A DNA stretch of 64,000 nucleotides from a bacterium Scap17 (GTDB lineage: Bacteria > Pseudomonadota > Gammaproteobacteria > Pseudomonadales > Halomonadaceae). Within the stretch, counting starts at the first letter, position 1. Every line of letters starts with the position of its first letter. The DNA is taken from contig VINJ01000001.1 of the NCBI GenBank assembly GCA_013376735.1, positions 496,001 to 560,000 of the forward strand, written 5' to 3'. A model generated the notes under the pieces. The model was not told where the DNA came from and ran no database searches. It worked only from the letters and a program-made list of their open reading frames with translations. Shown in pieces: positions 27,934 to 37,163 of the stretch. Made by a program: the position numbers and the translations under genes.

Positions 27934-30057
27934 TCAGCTCGACTTGCGCAGACTCCACAGGAAGTAGCTGCCGCCGATCAGCGAGGCCATTAGGCCGGCG
28001 GGGATCTCGTAGGGCGACAGCAGCTGGCGGCCCAGCCAGTCGGCGAGCACCATCAGCAGAGCGCCGCACAACACCGCGCCGAGCATGTGCTCGCGAGCGC
28101 GGCTCAGCCCCAGCAGGCGTGCCAGATGCGGTGCCAGCAGGCCGACGAAGGACAGCGGACCAACGATCAGGGTTGCCAGCGCGGTCAGCACCGCCACCGC
28201 GCCCAGCAGCACCAGGCGGGCGCGGGTCACGCCGATGCCCAGCGCACTGGCGCTCGCCATGCCCAGCGGCAGGATATCCAGCCAGCGCGCCAGCGGACGC
28301 ACCAGCAGCACCGCGATGATCGCCAGCGCGAGCACGCCGACCGCCGCGGAGAGGCCCACGTAATAGGTGGAGCCGGACAGCCAGGCCAGAATCTGCTGAC
28401 CGCGCGGGTCGCCATCGGCAAGGATGATGCCGCGCACCGCATCGTAGAGCGCCGTGATCGCCACCCCGCACAGCAGCACGCGTTCGGGAATGAAGCCACT
28501 GCGAAGATTGAGCACCACCAGCAGCGCCAGACAGGCCAGCGCCCCGCAGATGCCTGCGCCCAGCAGGGTCAGTTGCCCCGGCGACGGGACCAGCAGCAGC
28601 GTCAGCATCAGGGCGATGGCGGTGCCGCCGCTGATGCCGAGAATCTCGGGGCTGGCCATCGGGTTGCTGGTCAGGCGCTGCAACAGGGTGCCGGCCAGGG
28701 CCAGCAGCACGCCGGCGCCTGCCGCCGCCAGTACCCTTGGCAGGCGGAAGTCCAGCACGCTGGTCTGGCCGGCCAGCAACTGCTGGAGCATGTCACCGCC
28801 CAAAGTCCAGCCATCGTCGCCATTGCCGACCAGCAGGGCCAGCATCAGGGCCACGCAGACCCCGGCCAGCAGCCAGCCGAGCAGGCGGTCGGGGCGGGGG
28901 TGACGATGCGTCAGGGACATGCCGTGATGACTGGCGGGGCCAGCCCCCTGGGCCATCTTGAGGCGCGGAATCAGCCACAGCAGCAGCGGCGCGCCGAGGG
29001 CCGCCGTCATCGCGCCGGTGGGAATCAGGTTGGGCAGCAGGCCATCGAGACTGGCGACCACCTGGTCCGTCACCGCCAGCAGCAGTGCCCCGAACAAGGG
29101 TGCCCACAGCAGGCGCTGCCCCAGGCGGCGCGCGCCCATCAGACGTACACATGCCGGTGCGGCCAGGCCGATGAAACCGATGATGCCCAGCACGCTGACC
29201 ACGCAGGCACTCAGGAATACCGCCAGCCCCAGGCTCATCAGACGCAGCTTGCGCAGCGAGACGCCCAGGCTTCGGGCATTGGCCTCGTCGAGATCCAGCA
29301 CTGCCAGCGGACGCATCAGCACCATCGCCAGCAACATGCCCGGCAGCAGGCGGGTGAGCAGCGTGATCACGCCATCCCAGCTGTTCTGGGCCAGCGAGCC
29401 TGCGCCCCATACCAGGGTGCCGTGCAGGGCTTCCTGATTGAACAGCAACAGCACCATGCCCAGCGCGCCGATGTAGAGATTGACCACCAGTCCGGCCAGC
29501 ACCACTACGGTCGGCGACATGCCACGCGCCCAGGCCAGCGCAAATACAAGCCCCATGGCGGCAAGACCGCCGGCCAGCGCGACCCATTCACGGCCCAGCT
29601 GGAATCCATCACCTCCAAGGCCAGTACCGGCCATCAGCGCCGGGGCGAACAGCGTCGCCAGCATCATCGCCAGACTCGCGCCACTGGCGACGCCGAGGGT
29701 GGTGGGCGCAGCCAGTGGATTGCGCAGTACCTGCTGCATCAGCACGCCCGCCATGCCCAGCGCGCCCCCGGCCAGCAGCGCGCAGACCAGTCGCGGCCAC
29801 CAGCTGACATGTGCCACCAGCTGGGCGGAGAGCAGTGCGCTGTCTGACTGGCCGAGACTGGCCGCATCACTGAAGTCGGGCGATACCCACAGTGCGGTCA
29901 GGCCCTGCATCAGACTCAGGCCTTCACGATTGAGCGCGAGGCTGCCCAGTACCACAAGGGCCAGGGCCAACAGGCTGCAGGCCCGGCCCGGCGTGAGGTG
30001 CAGCGGGTGTCGGTTTGATGCGGGGCGAGTGCTCATGGCCTGCTCAGTGGTTGCCAT
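27934..30057 (-). CDS. fhuB: Ferric-hydroxamate ABC transporter permease, double-length
   Basis: The 707-residue inner-membrane permease has two tandem FecCD-type halves of about 340 residues each, as in E. coli FhuB. It forms the channel for ferric hydroxamate siderophores with FhuC and FhuD. Repeated family segments are LMQQVLRNPLAAPTTLGVAS in the first half and LLQRLTSNPMASPEILGISG in the second. The start at 30057 is chosen because GGGGGAG lies seven bases upstream; it overlaps the fhuD stop. An upstream in-frame ATG at 30093 lies inside fhuD. It is the last gene of the fhuC-fhuD-fhuB order. Confidence 0.95.
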   Translation of the reverse strand: MATTEQAMSTRPASNRHPLHLTPGRACSLLALALVVLGSLALNREGLSLMQGLTALWVSPDFSDAASLGQSDSALLSAQLVAHVSWWPRLVCALLAGGALGMAGVLMQQVLRNPLAAPTTLGVASGASLAMMLATLFAPALMAGTGLGGDGFQLGREWVALAGGLAAMGLVFALAWARGMSPTVVVLAGLVVNLYIGALGMVLLLFNQEALHGTLVWGAGSLAQNSWDGVITLLTRLLPGMLLAMVLMRPLAVLDLDEANARSLGVSLRKLRLMSLGLAVFLSACVVSVLGIIGFIGLAAPACVRLMGARRLGQRLLWAPLFGALLLAVTDQVVASLDGLLPNLIPTGAMTAALGAPLLLWLIPRLKMAQGAGPASHHGMSLTHRHPRPDRLLGWLLAGVCVALMLALLVGNGDDGWTLGGDMLQQLLAGQTSVLDFRLPRVLAAAGAGVLLALAGTLLQRLTSNPMASPEILGISGGTAIALMLTLLLVPSPGQLTLLGAGICGALACLALLVVLNLRSGFIPERVLLCGVAITALYDAVRGIILADGDPRGQQILAWLSGSTYYVGLSAAVGVLALAIIAVLLVRPLARWLDILPLGMASASALGIGVTRARLVLLGAVAVLTALATLIVGPLSFVGLLAPHLARLLGLSRAREHMLGAVLCGALLMVLADWLGRQLLSPYEIPAGLMASLIGGSYFLWSLRKSS

Positions 30058-31000
30058 CGGTGGTCTCCCCCTCAGGTGCCGTCTCGCCGTCAATCAGATG
30101 GCTGGCGAGCAGTTCGGCGAAACGGTTGGCCGAGGGCAGGGCGCCGAAGCTCCAGACCGGGGGCAGGAACAGCGGTGCCGAGGCCTGACTGTTCTCGCGC
30201 ACGCCGGGCATGGCCTGCCACAGGCCATTGCGTGCCAGGGCTTCGCGTCCGCCCGGCGGCAGCGGTTCCACCACCACCATGCGGCCCTCCAGCGTCACCA
30301 GCTTCTCGAGACTGACGGTGGCGAAGCCCCAGGCGTTGGTGTCGCCTTGCCAGGCATTGTCGATGCCCATGCGTTCGATCACGGCCTGGAACAGGCTGTT
30401 GTCACCGAAGATGCGCACATGGCGGTCATCCATGAATTGCACCATCAACAGCGGCAGCGGCGTCTTGCCATCGTGTGCCGACTGCTGGCGCAGTGCGGCG
30501 TTGTAACCGGCCAGGCGAGCGGTGCTCAGGCGAATCAGCTGTTCGGCCTGTGGCTCGCGCTGCGTCAGCTTGCCCAGCTGGCGCGTCGCGGTGACCAGTG
30601 TCTGCCAGGTGTCGGCATCCGGGGTATAGATGGCAATGCTGGTGACCGGCGCGATGGCCGACAGGCGCGGTGCGAGGCTTGCCAGCATCGGGCTGATCAG
30701 GATGTCGTCCGGGGCGAGGGCGGCCAGCTGCTCCAGGTTCGGCTGGGTGCGCAGGCCAAGATCCCGCGTGCCCTGCGGCAGCGCCGGTTGATCCACCCAG
30801 CTTGCGTAGGTTTCCACCTGCCCCACGCCCATGGCGCGGACTCCGATACCGGTCAGGGTCTCGGCCAGCGTCCAGTCCAGCGCCACGACGGGACGATCGA
30901 CGAAGCCCACTGGTGCCTCGTGGTCGTCAACCGTCGTGGCAGCGCAGGCGGGACCCACCGCCAGCAGACTCAGACTGATCAGTGCCGACAGCCACTTCAT
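30044..31000 (-). CDS. fhuD: Ferric-hydroxamate periplasmic binding protein
   Basis: The 318-residue precursor has a signal peptide (MKWLSALISLSLLAVGPACA) and a class III siderophore-binding fold. DRPVVALDWTLAETLTGIGV and the segment LAALAPDDILISPM are typical of FhuD. It delivers ferric hydroxamate from the outer-membrane receptor to FhuB. The ATG overlaps the fhuC stop as ATGA. The frame stays open far upstream inside fhuC, but that part has no family-like sequence. Confidence 0.94.
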   Translation of the reverse strand: MKWLSALISLSLLAVGPACAATTVDDHEAPVGFVDRPVVALDWTLAETLTGIGVRAMGVGQVETYASWVDQPALPQGTRDLGLRTQPNLEQLAALAPDDILISPMLASLAPRLSAIAPVTSIAIYTPDADTWQTLVTATRQLGKLTQREPQAEQLIRLSTARLAGYNAALRQQSAHDGKTPLPLLMVQFMDDRHVRIFGDNSLFQAVIERMGIDNAWQGDTNAWGFATVSLEKLVTLEGRMVVVEPLPPGGREALARNGLWQAMPGVRENSQASAPLFLPPVWSFGALPSANRFAELLASHLIDGETAPEGETTDGNH

Positions 31001-31764
31001 AGCGGCACCGCGATCTGCTGCCGGCTCTGCGGCGGGGTGATCACCTGCATCTCGACGCCATAGATGTCCTTGAGCGTGGACGGGGTCATCATCTCGTCGG
31101 GCGCGCCCTCGGCCAGTACCTTGCCGCCGTGCAGCGCCACCAGGCGATCGCAGTAACGCGCTGCCAGATTGATGTCGTGCAGCACGATGATGATGCCCAG
31201 CCCCAGGGTATGACTCAGATGCGAGACCAGCTCCATCACCTCGATCTGATGGGCGATATCCAACGCCGCCAGCGGCTCGTCCAGCAGCAGATAGCGACTG
31301 CCCTGGGCCAGCAGCATGGCCAGCCATACACGCTGACGTTCGCCACCGGAGAGGGTATCGACCTGCTGGTTGGCGAAGGCTTCGGTGTGGGTCAGCGCAA
31401 TGGCGCGCTCGATGGCTTCTTCATCCTTGGGTCCGGGACGCCCGAGCAGGCCGTGCCACGGATAACGGCCGAAGGCGACCAGTTCGCGGCCGGTCAGCGC
31501 TTCGGCCGCCGGCAGATGCTGCGGCAGGTAGGCCACAGCGCGCGCGAATTCCCGACTGCCGAACTGCGAGAGCGGGCGATCATCCAGCGCCAGCTTGCCA
31601 CTGGTCGGCGTGTTCTGGCGCGCCAGCAACTTGAGCAGTGTCGACTTGCCGGAGCCATTGTGGCCAATCAGGCCATGCACCTGGCCGGGGGCGAAATCGA
31701 GAGACTGCGTCTTGAGCAGACAGCGCTCGCCGAGGTCAAAGCGCAGGTGATCGAGAGTGAACAT
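30997..31764 (-). CDS. fhuC: Ferric-hydroxamate ABC transporter ATPase
   Basis: The 255-residue ATPase has Walker A GHNGSGKSTLLKLL, Q-loop YLPQHLPAAE, signature LSGGERQRVWLA and Walker B YLLLDEPLAALD. It energises hydroxamate-siderophore import. The ribosome site is weak, which may mean coupling to the sigma-factor gene that ends about 100 bp upstream. Gene order C-D-B is the canonical fhu order. Confidence 0.96.
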   Translation of the reverse strand: MFTLDHLRFDLGERCLLKTQSLDFAPGQVHGLIGHNGSGKSTLLKLLARQNTPTSGKLALDDRPLSQFGSREFARAVAYLPQHLPAAEALTGRELVAFGRYPWHGLLGRPGPKDEEAIERAIALTHTEAFANQQVDTLSGGERQRVWLAMLLAQGSRYLLLDEPLAALDIAHQIEVMELVSHLSHTLGLGIIIVLHDINLAARYCDRLVALHGGKVLAEGAPDEMMTPSTLKDIYGVEMQVITPPQSRQQIAVPL

Positions 31765-31863
31765 GAAGGCATCGTCATCCGTGGTCAGGGCGTCAGGCTA
31801 AGGGCGATTCATTCTGGGCGACATGACGCGGAGACGTTCGCCCATCCGTGCTCCGCGGGGCCA

Positions 31864-32634
31864 TCAGTGCTGATCGGCTCTTGCTATCGGGACGTCATCA
31901 CGCCGGCGTCGTCGTCGCGCCTTGCTGGGCGGCGCGGCTGACATGCCCTGCGCGGCTGGCGGCGAGTCCGCGTCGCCCTGTTGGCAGGCGGCGCAGTCGT
32001 GGCTGACTTCATTGCGATAACAGCTCGCCGCGGCCAAACGCTTTTCGCAGTGTTGCTGCGCCTGGGTGACGTAGCGACCCGCCATGCGCTCGGACACGCC
32101 GAGACGCTCGCCGATCTCGCGCTTGGTCAGCCCTTCGAGGCGATACCAGGTCAGGGCGAGGCGAAAATGGCCTGCCAGCTCGGAGAGTGCCGCATCGACG
32201 ACCTGCAGCTTCTGGCGGCGCGCCAGGCTCCTCTCCGGGTCCAGATGGGCGGCCGCCACGCGCTCATCACCCTCGGACACCGATTCGAAATCCGGTGCGC
32301 GGGACTGGTGGCGGTGATGATCGATGATCAGGTTGCGTGCGATGCGAAACAGCCAGGCGCGCGGGTTGGCGGGCCACTCTCCGGTCAGGCGCAGGCGCAG
32401 ATAGACCTCATGACTGATGTCTTCCGCCAGCTCATGCGAGCCCAGCTGGCGCACCAGAAAGCCGGTCAGTTCGTGACGATTCTCGGCAAACAGCTGGTCC
32501 AGCGAGTGGCGGTATTGCTGTGCAGCACAAGCCTGCAGCTCAGCGGGCGTTTCAGCTTCTGGCCCGCGTGTGTCAGGCGTTCGATCATCCGTGTCGCGAT
32601 GAGTCCGAACTGGGGGCTTGGCGTGAGAGGGCAT
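31864..32634 (-). CDS. ECF sigma factor, iron-starvation type, with Cys-rich C-terminal tail
   Basis: The 256-residue sigma factor has region 2 at about residues 43-110 (LAEDISHEVYLRLRLTGEWP, PRAWLFRIARNLIIDHHRH) and region 4 at about 145-200 (YRLEGLTKREIGERLGVSER). It resembles FecI-group factors, but no fecR-like anti-sigma gene is adjacent and the TonB receptor nearby lacks a signalling domain. The C-terminus carries C196-x8-C205-x8-C214-x2-C217 with H212; another cysteine is C36. Burkholderia OrbS, which drives ornibactin genes, is reported to sense iron through such a tail. The ATG at 32634 is preferred; a TTG 39 bases upstream is also in frame. Its leader has a Fur-box-like sequence. 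It lies between fhuC and dfoC on the same strand. Confidence 0.85.
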   Translation of the reverse strand: MPSHAKPPVRTHRDTDDRTPDTRGPEAETPAELQACAAQQYRHSLDQLFAENRHELTGFLVRQLGSHELAEDISHEVYLRLRLTGEWPANPRAWLFRIARNLIIDHHRHQSRAPDFESVSEGDERVAAAHLDPERSLARRQKLQVVDAALSELAGHFRLALTWYRLEGLTKREIGERLGVSERMAGRYVTQAQQHCEKRLAAASCYRNEVSHDCAACQQGDADSPPAAQGMSAAPPSKARRRRRRDDVPIARADQH

Positions 32635-32678
32635 CCACGGCTCGCAATGAGATATGTCGTGATGGAAAGCCAATGGTA

Positions 32679-32686
32679 TTGTTGTT
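32679..32686 (-). promoter_or_regulatory. AAnAAnAA motif in the sigma-factor leader
   Basis: CGTAACAACAATACC on the minus strand, 45-52 bases before the ATG at 32634, contains AACAACAA. It directly follows the Fur-box-like core. Confidence 0.3.
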
Positions 32687-32705
32687 ACGAATCATTATCA
32701 ATACT
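32685..32705 (-). promoter_or_regulatory. Fur-box-like site before the sigma-factor gene
   Basis: The minus strand reads TATTGATAATGATTCG. The core TTGATAATGATT matches the first half and centre of the consensus GATAATGATAATCATTATC; the other half is degenerate. Confidence 0.55.
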
Positions 32706-32724
32706 TGCTTGTCAGGCACCCCAA

Positions 32725-32755
32725 GGACCGCCCCTGTGCATGACGAGGGCGGTCC
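32725..32755 (-). terminator. Possible terminator after dfoC
   Basis: A 9-bp stem GGACCGCCC / GGGCGGTCC with a 13-base loop lies about 110 bp after the dfoC stop. The minus strand continues TTGGGG, a poor U-tract, so termination is uncertain. Confidence 0.35.
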
Positions 32756-32862
32756 CGGTGCTGCTTGATATCACCCGGCAGTGACAGGGCGTTTCAGGTG
32801 TACGGCCCGAGACGCTGGGTCACTGCCTGGCGTGCTGACACTGCCTGGCTCGCCGTCAGCGC

Positions 32863-35595
32863 TCAGCGGCGGGCGAAGGCCGCGATGGGGTTGTCCAGCT
32901 CGCCCTTGAGCTGCAGGGCGCCGGACGGATCGGTGAGATCGACCATCTGCTGGTTATTGCGCAGCTGCAGGCGGTTGAGGCATGACAGCGTGAAGCGCGG
33001 TGCGAACAGGTCATGGCGCGCGAACTTGTCGGCCATCTCCGGATGGGCATCCTGGTAGTCGTGGATGCAAGCCGCGACGCGAGACCAGAAGGCCTCCTCC
33101 GTCATCACCTGCTCGCGCACCAGCAGCGGCACCGCGAAGCGGAAGATGCAGTCGAAGACGTCGGTGAGCAGTGACAGGATGCGGATCGGTTCCGGCACCT
33201 CGACCACCAGCCGCTCGACCCCTGCCGGCAATTCGAGTGCACGGGTCTCATCGGTGGCGAACAGCGCCGCTTCCTCGGCGATGTCCTTCATCAGTGCACC
33301 ACACGGCACGCCATCGCGCAGACGCATGATCAGGTTCTCGCCATGCGGCATGAACACCAGGTCGTGCTTGAAATAGCAGTGCAGCAGCGGCGTCATGTAG
33401 GCCGTCAGCCATTTGTCGATCCATGCTTCGGCGCCGATGCCGGAACGCTCGATCAGCGCCGGCAGCAAGGCCTTCTCGTCATTGTCGACGTGCAGCAGCG
33501 CCGCCATGGTCATCAGGCGCTCGCCTTCATCCTTGACGTCTTCCGGGCTCTCGCGCCACAGGCTGGCCAGCATCTTGCGATAGCCGACAGCCGCCGGGTC
33601 GGCGTCTTCCAGCACATCATCGCGATAGCCGATGGCTGCGACTTCACGCAGCAGGCGGAAGCCCCACTGTTCGAAGGACGGGTCCGAATCGATCAGGCCC
33701 TTAAGCCATTGATTGATGACCGGAGTGGCGCGCATGTAATAGGGCGACAAACCGCGCATGAAGCCCATGTTGAGGATCGATAGCGCCACCTTTACATAGC
33801 GGCGGTTCGGCTGATTGCGGTTGTAGAGCGTGCGGATCGACTGCTGGGCCTGATAGCGGTCCTCCCCTAGCCCCAGACAGACGATGCGCTGGCTTGAGAT
33901 CTCGGCGGCGAAGGTGATCGCCAGCTTGTGATTCCACTGCCATGGGTGCACCGGCATCATCAGATAATCGGCGGCATCGAGGCCCTTGGCCGTCAGTTGA
34001 TCCTCCAGGCGGGCCAGTTCGGCCTGACCCAGTTCCTCTTCCAGCAGACGGCGCGGATCGAGACCATCCACGGCGGAGTAGTGCGCGTTGTCGCGATGCA
34101 CGGCGATCCACACCAGCGCGAAGGGCTGAGCGGCTTCCGGCGCGTAGGCGCGATAGTCCAGCGCATCGAAGCCCATGCGGCCATTGTTGGCGACGAAGCA
34201 CGGATGGCCTTCGCTCATTGCCGATTCCAGGGTCTGGAAGGAGGCACCGGCCAGCACGCGGGCGGACTGGTTCTCGCGCACGGCGCGCTGCATCTTCCAG
34301 GCGCTGGAGGCAAGCGTGGCGCTGACCTCCTCGAGATAGACCGGCAGCAGACGCGGCGGAATCTCCAGCACATCGTTGAGTTCCAGAATCAGCTCACGCG
34401 CGTCCAGTGGCAGGGAGTTGCCGTCGGCATCCAGACGCTGGATGGAGGCGGCATCGATCAGCCAGTGATCGAGCTGGAAACGTCGCGCCACGAAGCGATA
34501 TTCCACCGCTCGGCGGCTGACGGGCGCCTTGTCACTTGCGGACTCGGCCAGCGGCAGGCGGAAGTGATGCCAGTTGTCATGACTCTGGCAGGCGGTGCGG
34601 GTGCCACAGTCATCGGCGCATCGCGGGTGGATAAGACGCTCGTGACTGAATTCGGCTAGCGCCTTGCGCACCAGCAGGCGATTGGCCTGCTGCCAGTCCG
34701 GCCCGGTGAGATGCTGGCTGGCCGCGGCCGGGTTGGCGGTCACGCCGCTGCCCAAGCGCGGGCTGCGGGTGGCCAGAGCGGCGCGGAAGTCCTGCGGGGT
34801 GCAGAAGCACAGGCGGGCCGGCTTGCCGTCGAGATCCAGCGGGCCATGATCGACGAAGCCCACCGCGGCATTCAGTGGATGAATGGCGCGATTGCGGCTG
34901 TCCGGCTCCACCACCACGCGGGACACGGGACGTACTGCCTCTTGCCCTTCATCTTTTTTCCCTTCAGCGGCATGCTCGTCACGGAACTGGCCGGCGAAGA
35001 CCATCGCCATGATCGTCTCGATCACCGCACGCGAGAAGCCGCTGATGGGGGCCTGGTCCTCGCTGCGCGGCGCGACGAGGAAGTGCATGCCGAAGTCGCC
35101 GGGCTGCACACTGTAATGCTTGCCGAGCGGGTCGTGTGCCGGGTCATAGAGTTCGACCAGAAACGCTGGCTGGTCGTTGTAGAGACCGACCCAGCCCTGG
35201 GCATGCTGGCTGTCTTCCAGGCCCTGATAGAAGTCGTACTTGGTGGTGATGAGGTCATCACTCATGCCCCAGAAGCTGGCGCGTTCGCCGCTGGTCCACT
35301 CATCCACCAGCGCCATGTCGGCGGCGAGATCCAGCGGGCGCAGCGCGAATTCGGCGCGCTCGCTGGCGCTGTCATCCTGGGGCTTGCGCAGGCGCGCCTG
35401 GGCTTGCTCCAGCTCCACCGCGCGGCGGGTGAAGCGCGTTCCCGGTGCCGGGCTGAGCAGATCGAGCGGTGCCGGCGCGGCGAGCGATGTCGTTCCGAAC
35501 ACCTGCTGTGACGGTGTCGCTGCACTGTGAGAACTTGCCGCGCTGCTGGACTGTTCGGCGCTTGCGGCGCTGGTGATGTCGACTGGCATGTTCAT
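32863..35595 (-). CDS. dfoC: Bifunctional siderophore synthetase: N-acyltransferase fused to NIS synthetase
   Basis: This 910-residue fusion has two parts. Residues about 80-270 form a GNAT acyltransferase of the AlcB/IucB type (FGMHFLVAP, GFSRAVIETIMAMVFAG, RVVVEPDSRNRAIHPLN). Residues about 310-900 form an IucA/IucC-type NIS synthetase (EGHPCFVANNGRMGFDALDY, MPVHPWQWNHKLAITFA, VALSILNMGFMRGLSPYYMR, FMPHGENLIMRLRDG). The same fusion is known in Erwinia DfoC. The first part would succinylate N-hydroxycadaverine; the second would use ATP to join and cyclise the units. Its ATG overlaps the dfoA stop. The product could be desferrioxamine, bisucaberin or a relative, and sequence alone does not decide ring size or diamine. 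The first 40 residues are Ser/Ala-rich and probably disordered. Confidence 0.9.
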   Translation of the reverse strand: MNMPVDITSAASAEQSSSAASSHSAATPSQQVFGTTSLAAPAPLDLLSPAPGTRFTRRAVELEQAQARLRKPQDDSASERAEFALRPLDLAADMALVDEWTSGERASFWGMSDDLITTKYDFYQGLEDSQHAQGWVGLYNDQPAFLVELYDPAHDPLGKHYSVQPGDFGMHFLVAPRSEDQAPISGFSRAVIETIMAMVFAGQFRDEHAAEGKKDEGQEAVRPVSRVVVEPDSRNRAIHPLNAAVGFVDHGPLDLDGKPARLCFCTPQDFRAALATRSPRLGSGVTANPAAASQHLTGPDWQQANRLLVRKALAEFSHERLIHPRCADDCGTRTACQSHDNWHHFRLPLAESASDKAPVSRRAVEYRFVARRFQLDHWLIDAASIQRLDADGNSLPLDARELILELNDVLEIPPRLLPVYLEEVSATLASSAWKMQRAVRENQSARVLAGASFQTLESAMSEGHPCFVANNGRMGFDALDYRAYAPEAAQPFALVWIAVHRDNAHYSAVDGLDPRRLLEEELGQAELARLEDQLTAKGLDAADYLMMPVHPWQWNHKLAITFAAEISSQRIVCLGLGEDRYQAQQSIRTLYNRNQPNRRYVKVALSILNMGFMRGLSPYYMRATPVINQWLKGLIDSDPSFEQWGFRLLREVAAIGYRDDVLEDADPAAVGYRKMLASLWRESPEDVKDEGERLMTMAALLHVDNDEKALLPALIERSGIGAEAWIDKWLTAYMTPLLHCYFKHDLVFMPHGENLIMRLRDGVPCGALMKDIAEEAALFATDETRALELPAGVERLVVEVPEPIRILSLLTDVFDCIFRFAVPLLVREQVMTEEAFWSRVAACIHDYQDAHPEMADKFARHDLFAPRFTLSCLNRLQLRNNQQMVDLTDPSGALQLKGELDNPIAAFARR

Positions 35596-37163
35596 GCGGT
35601 GGTCTCCCGGTGTTGCGGTGCAGCGGTGTGAGTCGTGTCGGTGGTGGCGGTAGCGGACGTACCGGTGGCGGACGTGCCGGTGGCGGACGTGCCGGCATGG
35701 ATATCCGTCTCGCCGTAGGGCAGGTGTGCGGCGGGCAGCGGTGTGAAGCCATTGCCACAGCCCTTTTCAGAGCCGGGCGCGCCGAAGCTCTGGAAGGCGA
35801 TGCGGCGCTCGATGGTATAGACCTCACGCCCGGTGATGGCGCGCAGGATGCAGCTGTTGCGATAGCAGGCCATGCCCAGGTCCGGCGCGGCCAGCGAGTG
35901 GGTATGCAGCTCGGCGTTCTGGACGAAGATCTCGCCGGCGAACGGCGATTGATCGCCCTCGTTGCCGTCGGTATCGGCGGTGCTCTGCGTGTCGACAGCG
36001 TAGAAGCGACCGACGGCGTAGCGGCCTTCCTCGTCACGACGAATGCGCGACTCGATGCTGCGCAGGAAGGGTGGCGCCACGTACTGATAGCCCGTGGCCA
36101 GTACCACGGCGCTGGTGTCATGACGCCAGGCCTGCTGCTGTTCGCGCTGATAGAGCCCCAGCGTGAAGTCGCCGTCGGCTCCTTCCTTGTTCAGCGAGGT
36201 CAGTTCGGTATTGGTCATCAGGGTGGTGGGCACCACGCCTTGCAGCTGCTTGGCGTAGAGGGTGTCGTAGATCTCGTCGATCAGCTCGAGATTGATGCCC
36301 TTGTAGAGACCCTTCTGGGTCGCCAGCAGGGTGTTGCGCTGTTCACGCGGCAGGGCGTGGAAGTAATCGATGTAATCCGGCGAGGTCATCTCAAGCGTCA
36401 GCTTGCCGTACTCCAGCGGGAAGAAGCGCGGCGAGCGCGTGATCCAGTTGAGCTGGTAGCTGTGCTGATCGATCTCGCGCAGCAGGTCGAGATAGATCTC
36501 GGCGGCGCTCTGGCCGGAGCCGATGATGGTGATGGCCGGCTGGGAGGTGAGCTCGTCCTTGCGCGCCAGATAGTGGGCGTTGTGACACACGCGGCTGCCC
36601 GCGACCGGCACGACGTCACGCACGGCATCGGCGGCTTGCGGCAGGTAGGGCTGGGTGCCGGTGCCCAGTACCAGCTTGCGTGCGCGATAGGCGAAGGCTT
36701 CGCCGGTGCTGGGGCGAGTGCCGCGCACGACATAGATGTCGCCGACATGCTGGATGTCCTGGACGTCGTGATCGAAGCGCAGGCTGGTCAGCTCGCGCGC
36801 CGCCCACTGGCAGTACTGGTTGTATTCGCGGCGCAGCAGGAAGAAGTCTTCGCGGATGTAGAAGTTGTAGAGCTTGTCATGCAGCTTCAGATAGTTGAGG
36901 AAGCTGAAGTGGCTGGTCGGGTCGGCCAGCGAGACCATGTCCGCCATGAAGGGCGTCTGCATGCTGGCATCTTCCAGCAACATGCCCGGGTGCCAGTCGA
37001 ACTCTGCCTTGCGCTCCAGGAAGACGCCGTTCACGTCTTCCAGCGGCTCGCTCAGACAGGCAAGGCTGAGGTTGAAGGGGCCGATGCCGATGGCGACGAA
37101 GTCGAGCACCTCATTGCGCGTTTCAGCGGTATCGGTGACGTGAGGAGTCGAGGTGTCATGCAT
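35592..37163 (-). CDS. dfoA: Diamine (cadaverine/lysine-type) N-hydroxylase
   Basis: The 523-residue flavin-dependent N-monooxygenase hydroxylates the primary amine of the siderophore precursor. It has the FAD motif AIGIGPFNLSLACLSEP, the NADPH motif GSGQSAAEIYLDLL and the C-terminal ATGY signature (VVLATGYQY). Such enzymes act on lysine, ornithine, putrescine or cadaverine; the adjacent decarboxylase points to cadaverine. AAGGA seven bases before the ATG at 37163 sets the start, overlapping the dfoJ stop. The extreme C-terminus is a low-complexity Gly/Thr/Ser/Ala tail encoded by a 15-bp tandem repeat. Confidence 0.92.
   Translation of the reverse strand: MHDTSTPHVTDTAETRNEVLDFVAIGIGPFNLSLACLSEPLEDVNGVFLERKAEFDWHPGMLLEDASMQTPFMADMVSLADPTSHFSFLNYLKLHDKLYNFYIREDFFLLRREYNQYCQWAARELTSLRFDHDVQDIQHVGDIYVVRGTRPSTGEAFAYRARKLVLGTGTQPYLPQAADAVRDVVPVAGSRVCHNAHYLARKDELTSQPAITIIGSGQSAAEIYLDLLREIDQHSYQLNWITRSPRFFPLEYGKLTLEMTSPDYIDYFHALPREQRNTLLATQKGLYKGINLELIDEIYDTLYAKQLQGVVPTTLMTNTELTSLNKEGADGDFTLGLYQREQQQAWRHDTSAVVLATGYQYVAPPFLRSIESRIRRDEEGRYAVGRFYAVDTQSTADTDGNEGDQSPFAGEIFVQNAELHTHSLAAPDLGMACYRNSCILRAITGREVYTIERRIAFQSFGAPGSEKGCGNGFTPLPAAHLPYGETDIHAGTSATGTSATGTSATATTDTTHTAAPQHRETTA
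35651..35695 (-). repeat. 15-bp tandem repeat in the dfoA 3' end
   Basis: Three tandem 15-base units (plus-strand form TGGCGGACGTGCCGG, the first copy with two changes) encode repeated Gly-Thr-Ser-Ala-Thr in the C-terminal tail of DfoA. The repeat is in frame, so copy-number change would alter tail length without frameshift. Confidence 0.85.

Noticed and set aside
28087-29847. 586-codon Gln/Arg-rich open frame antisense to fhuB
   Set aside because: The Gln/His/Arg bias comes from reading Leu/Ala-rich membrane codons backwards. fhuB explains the region.
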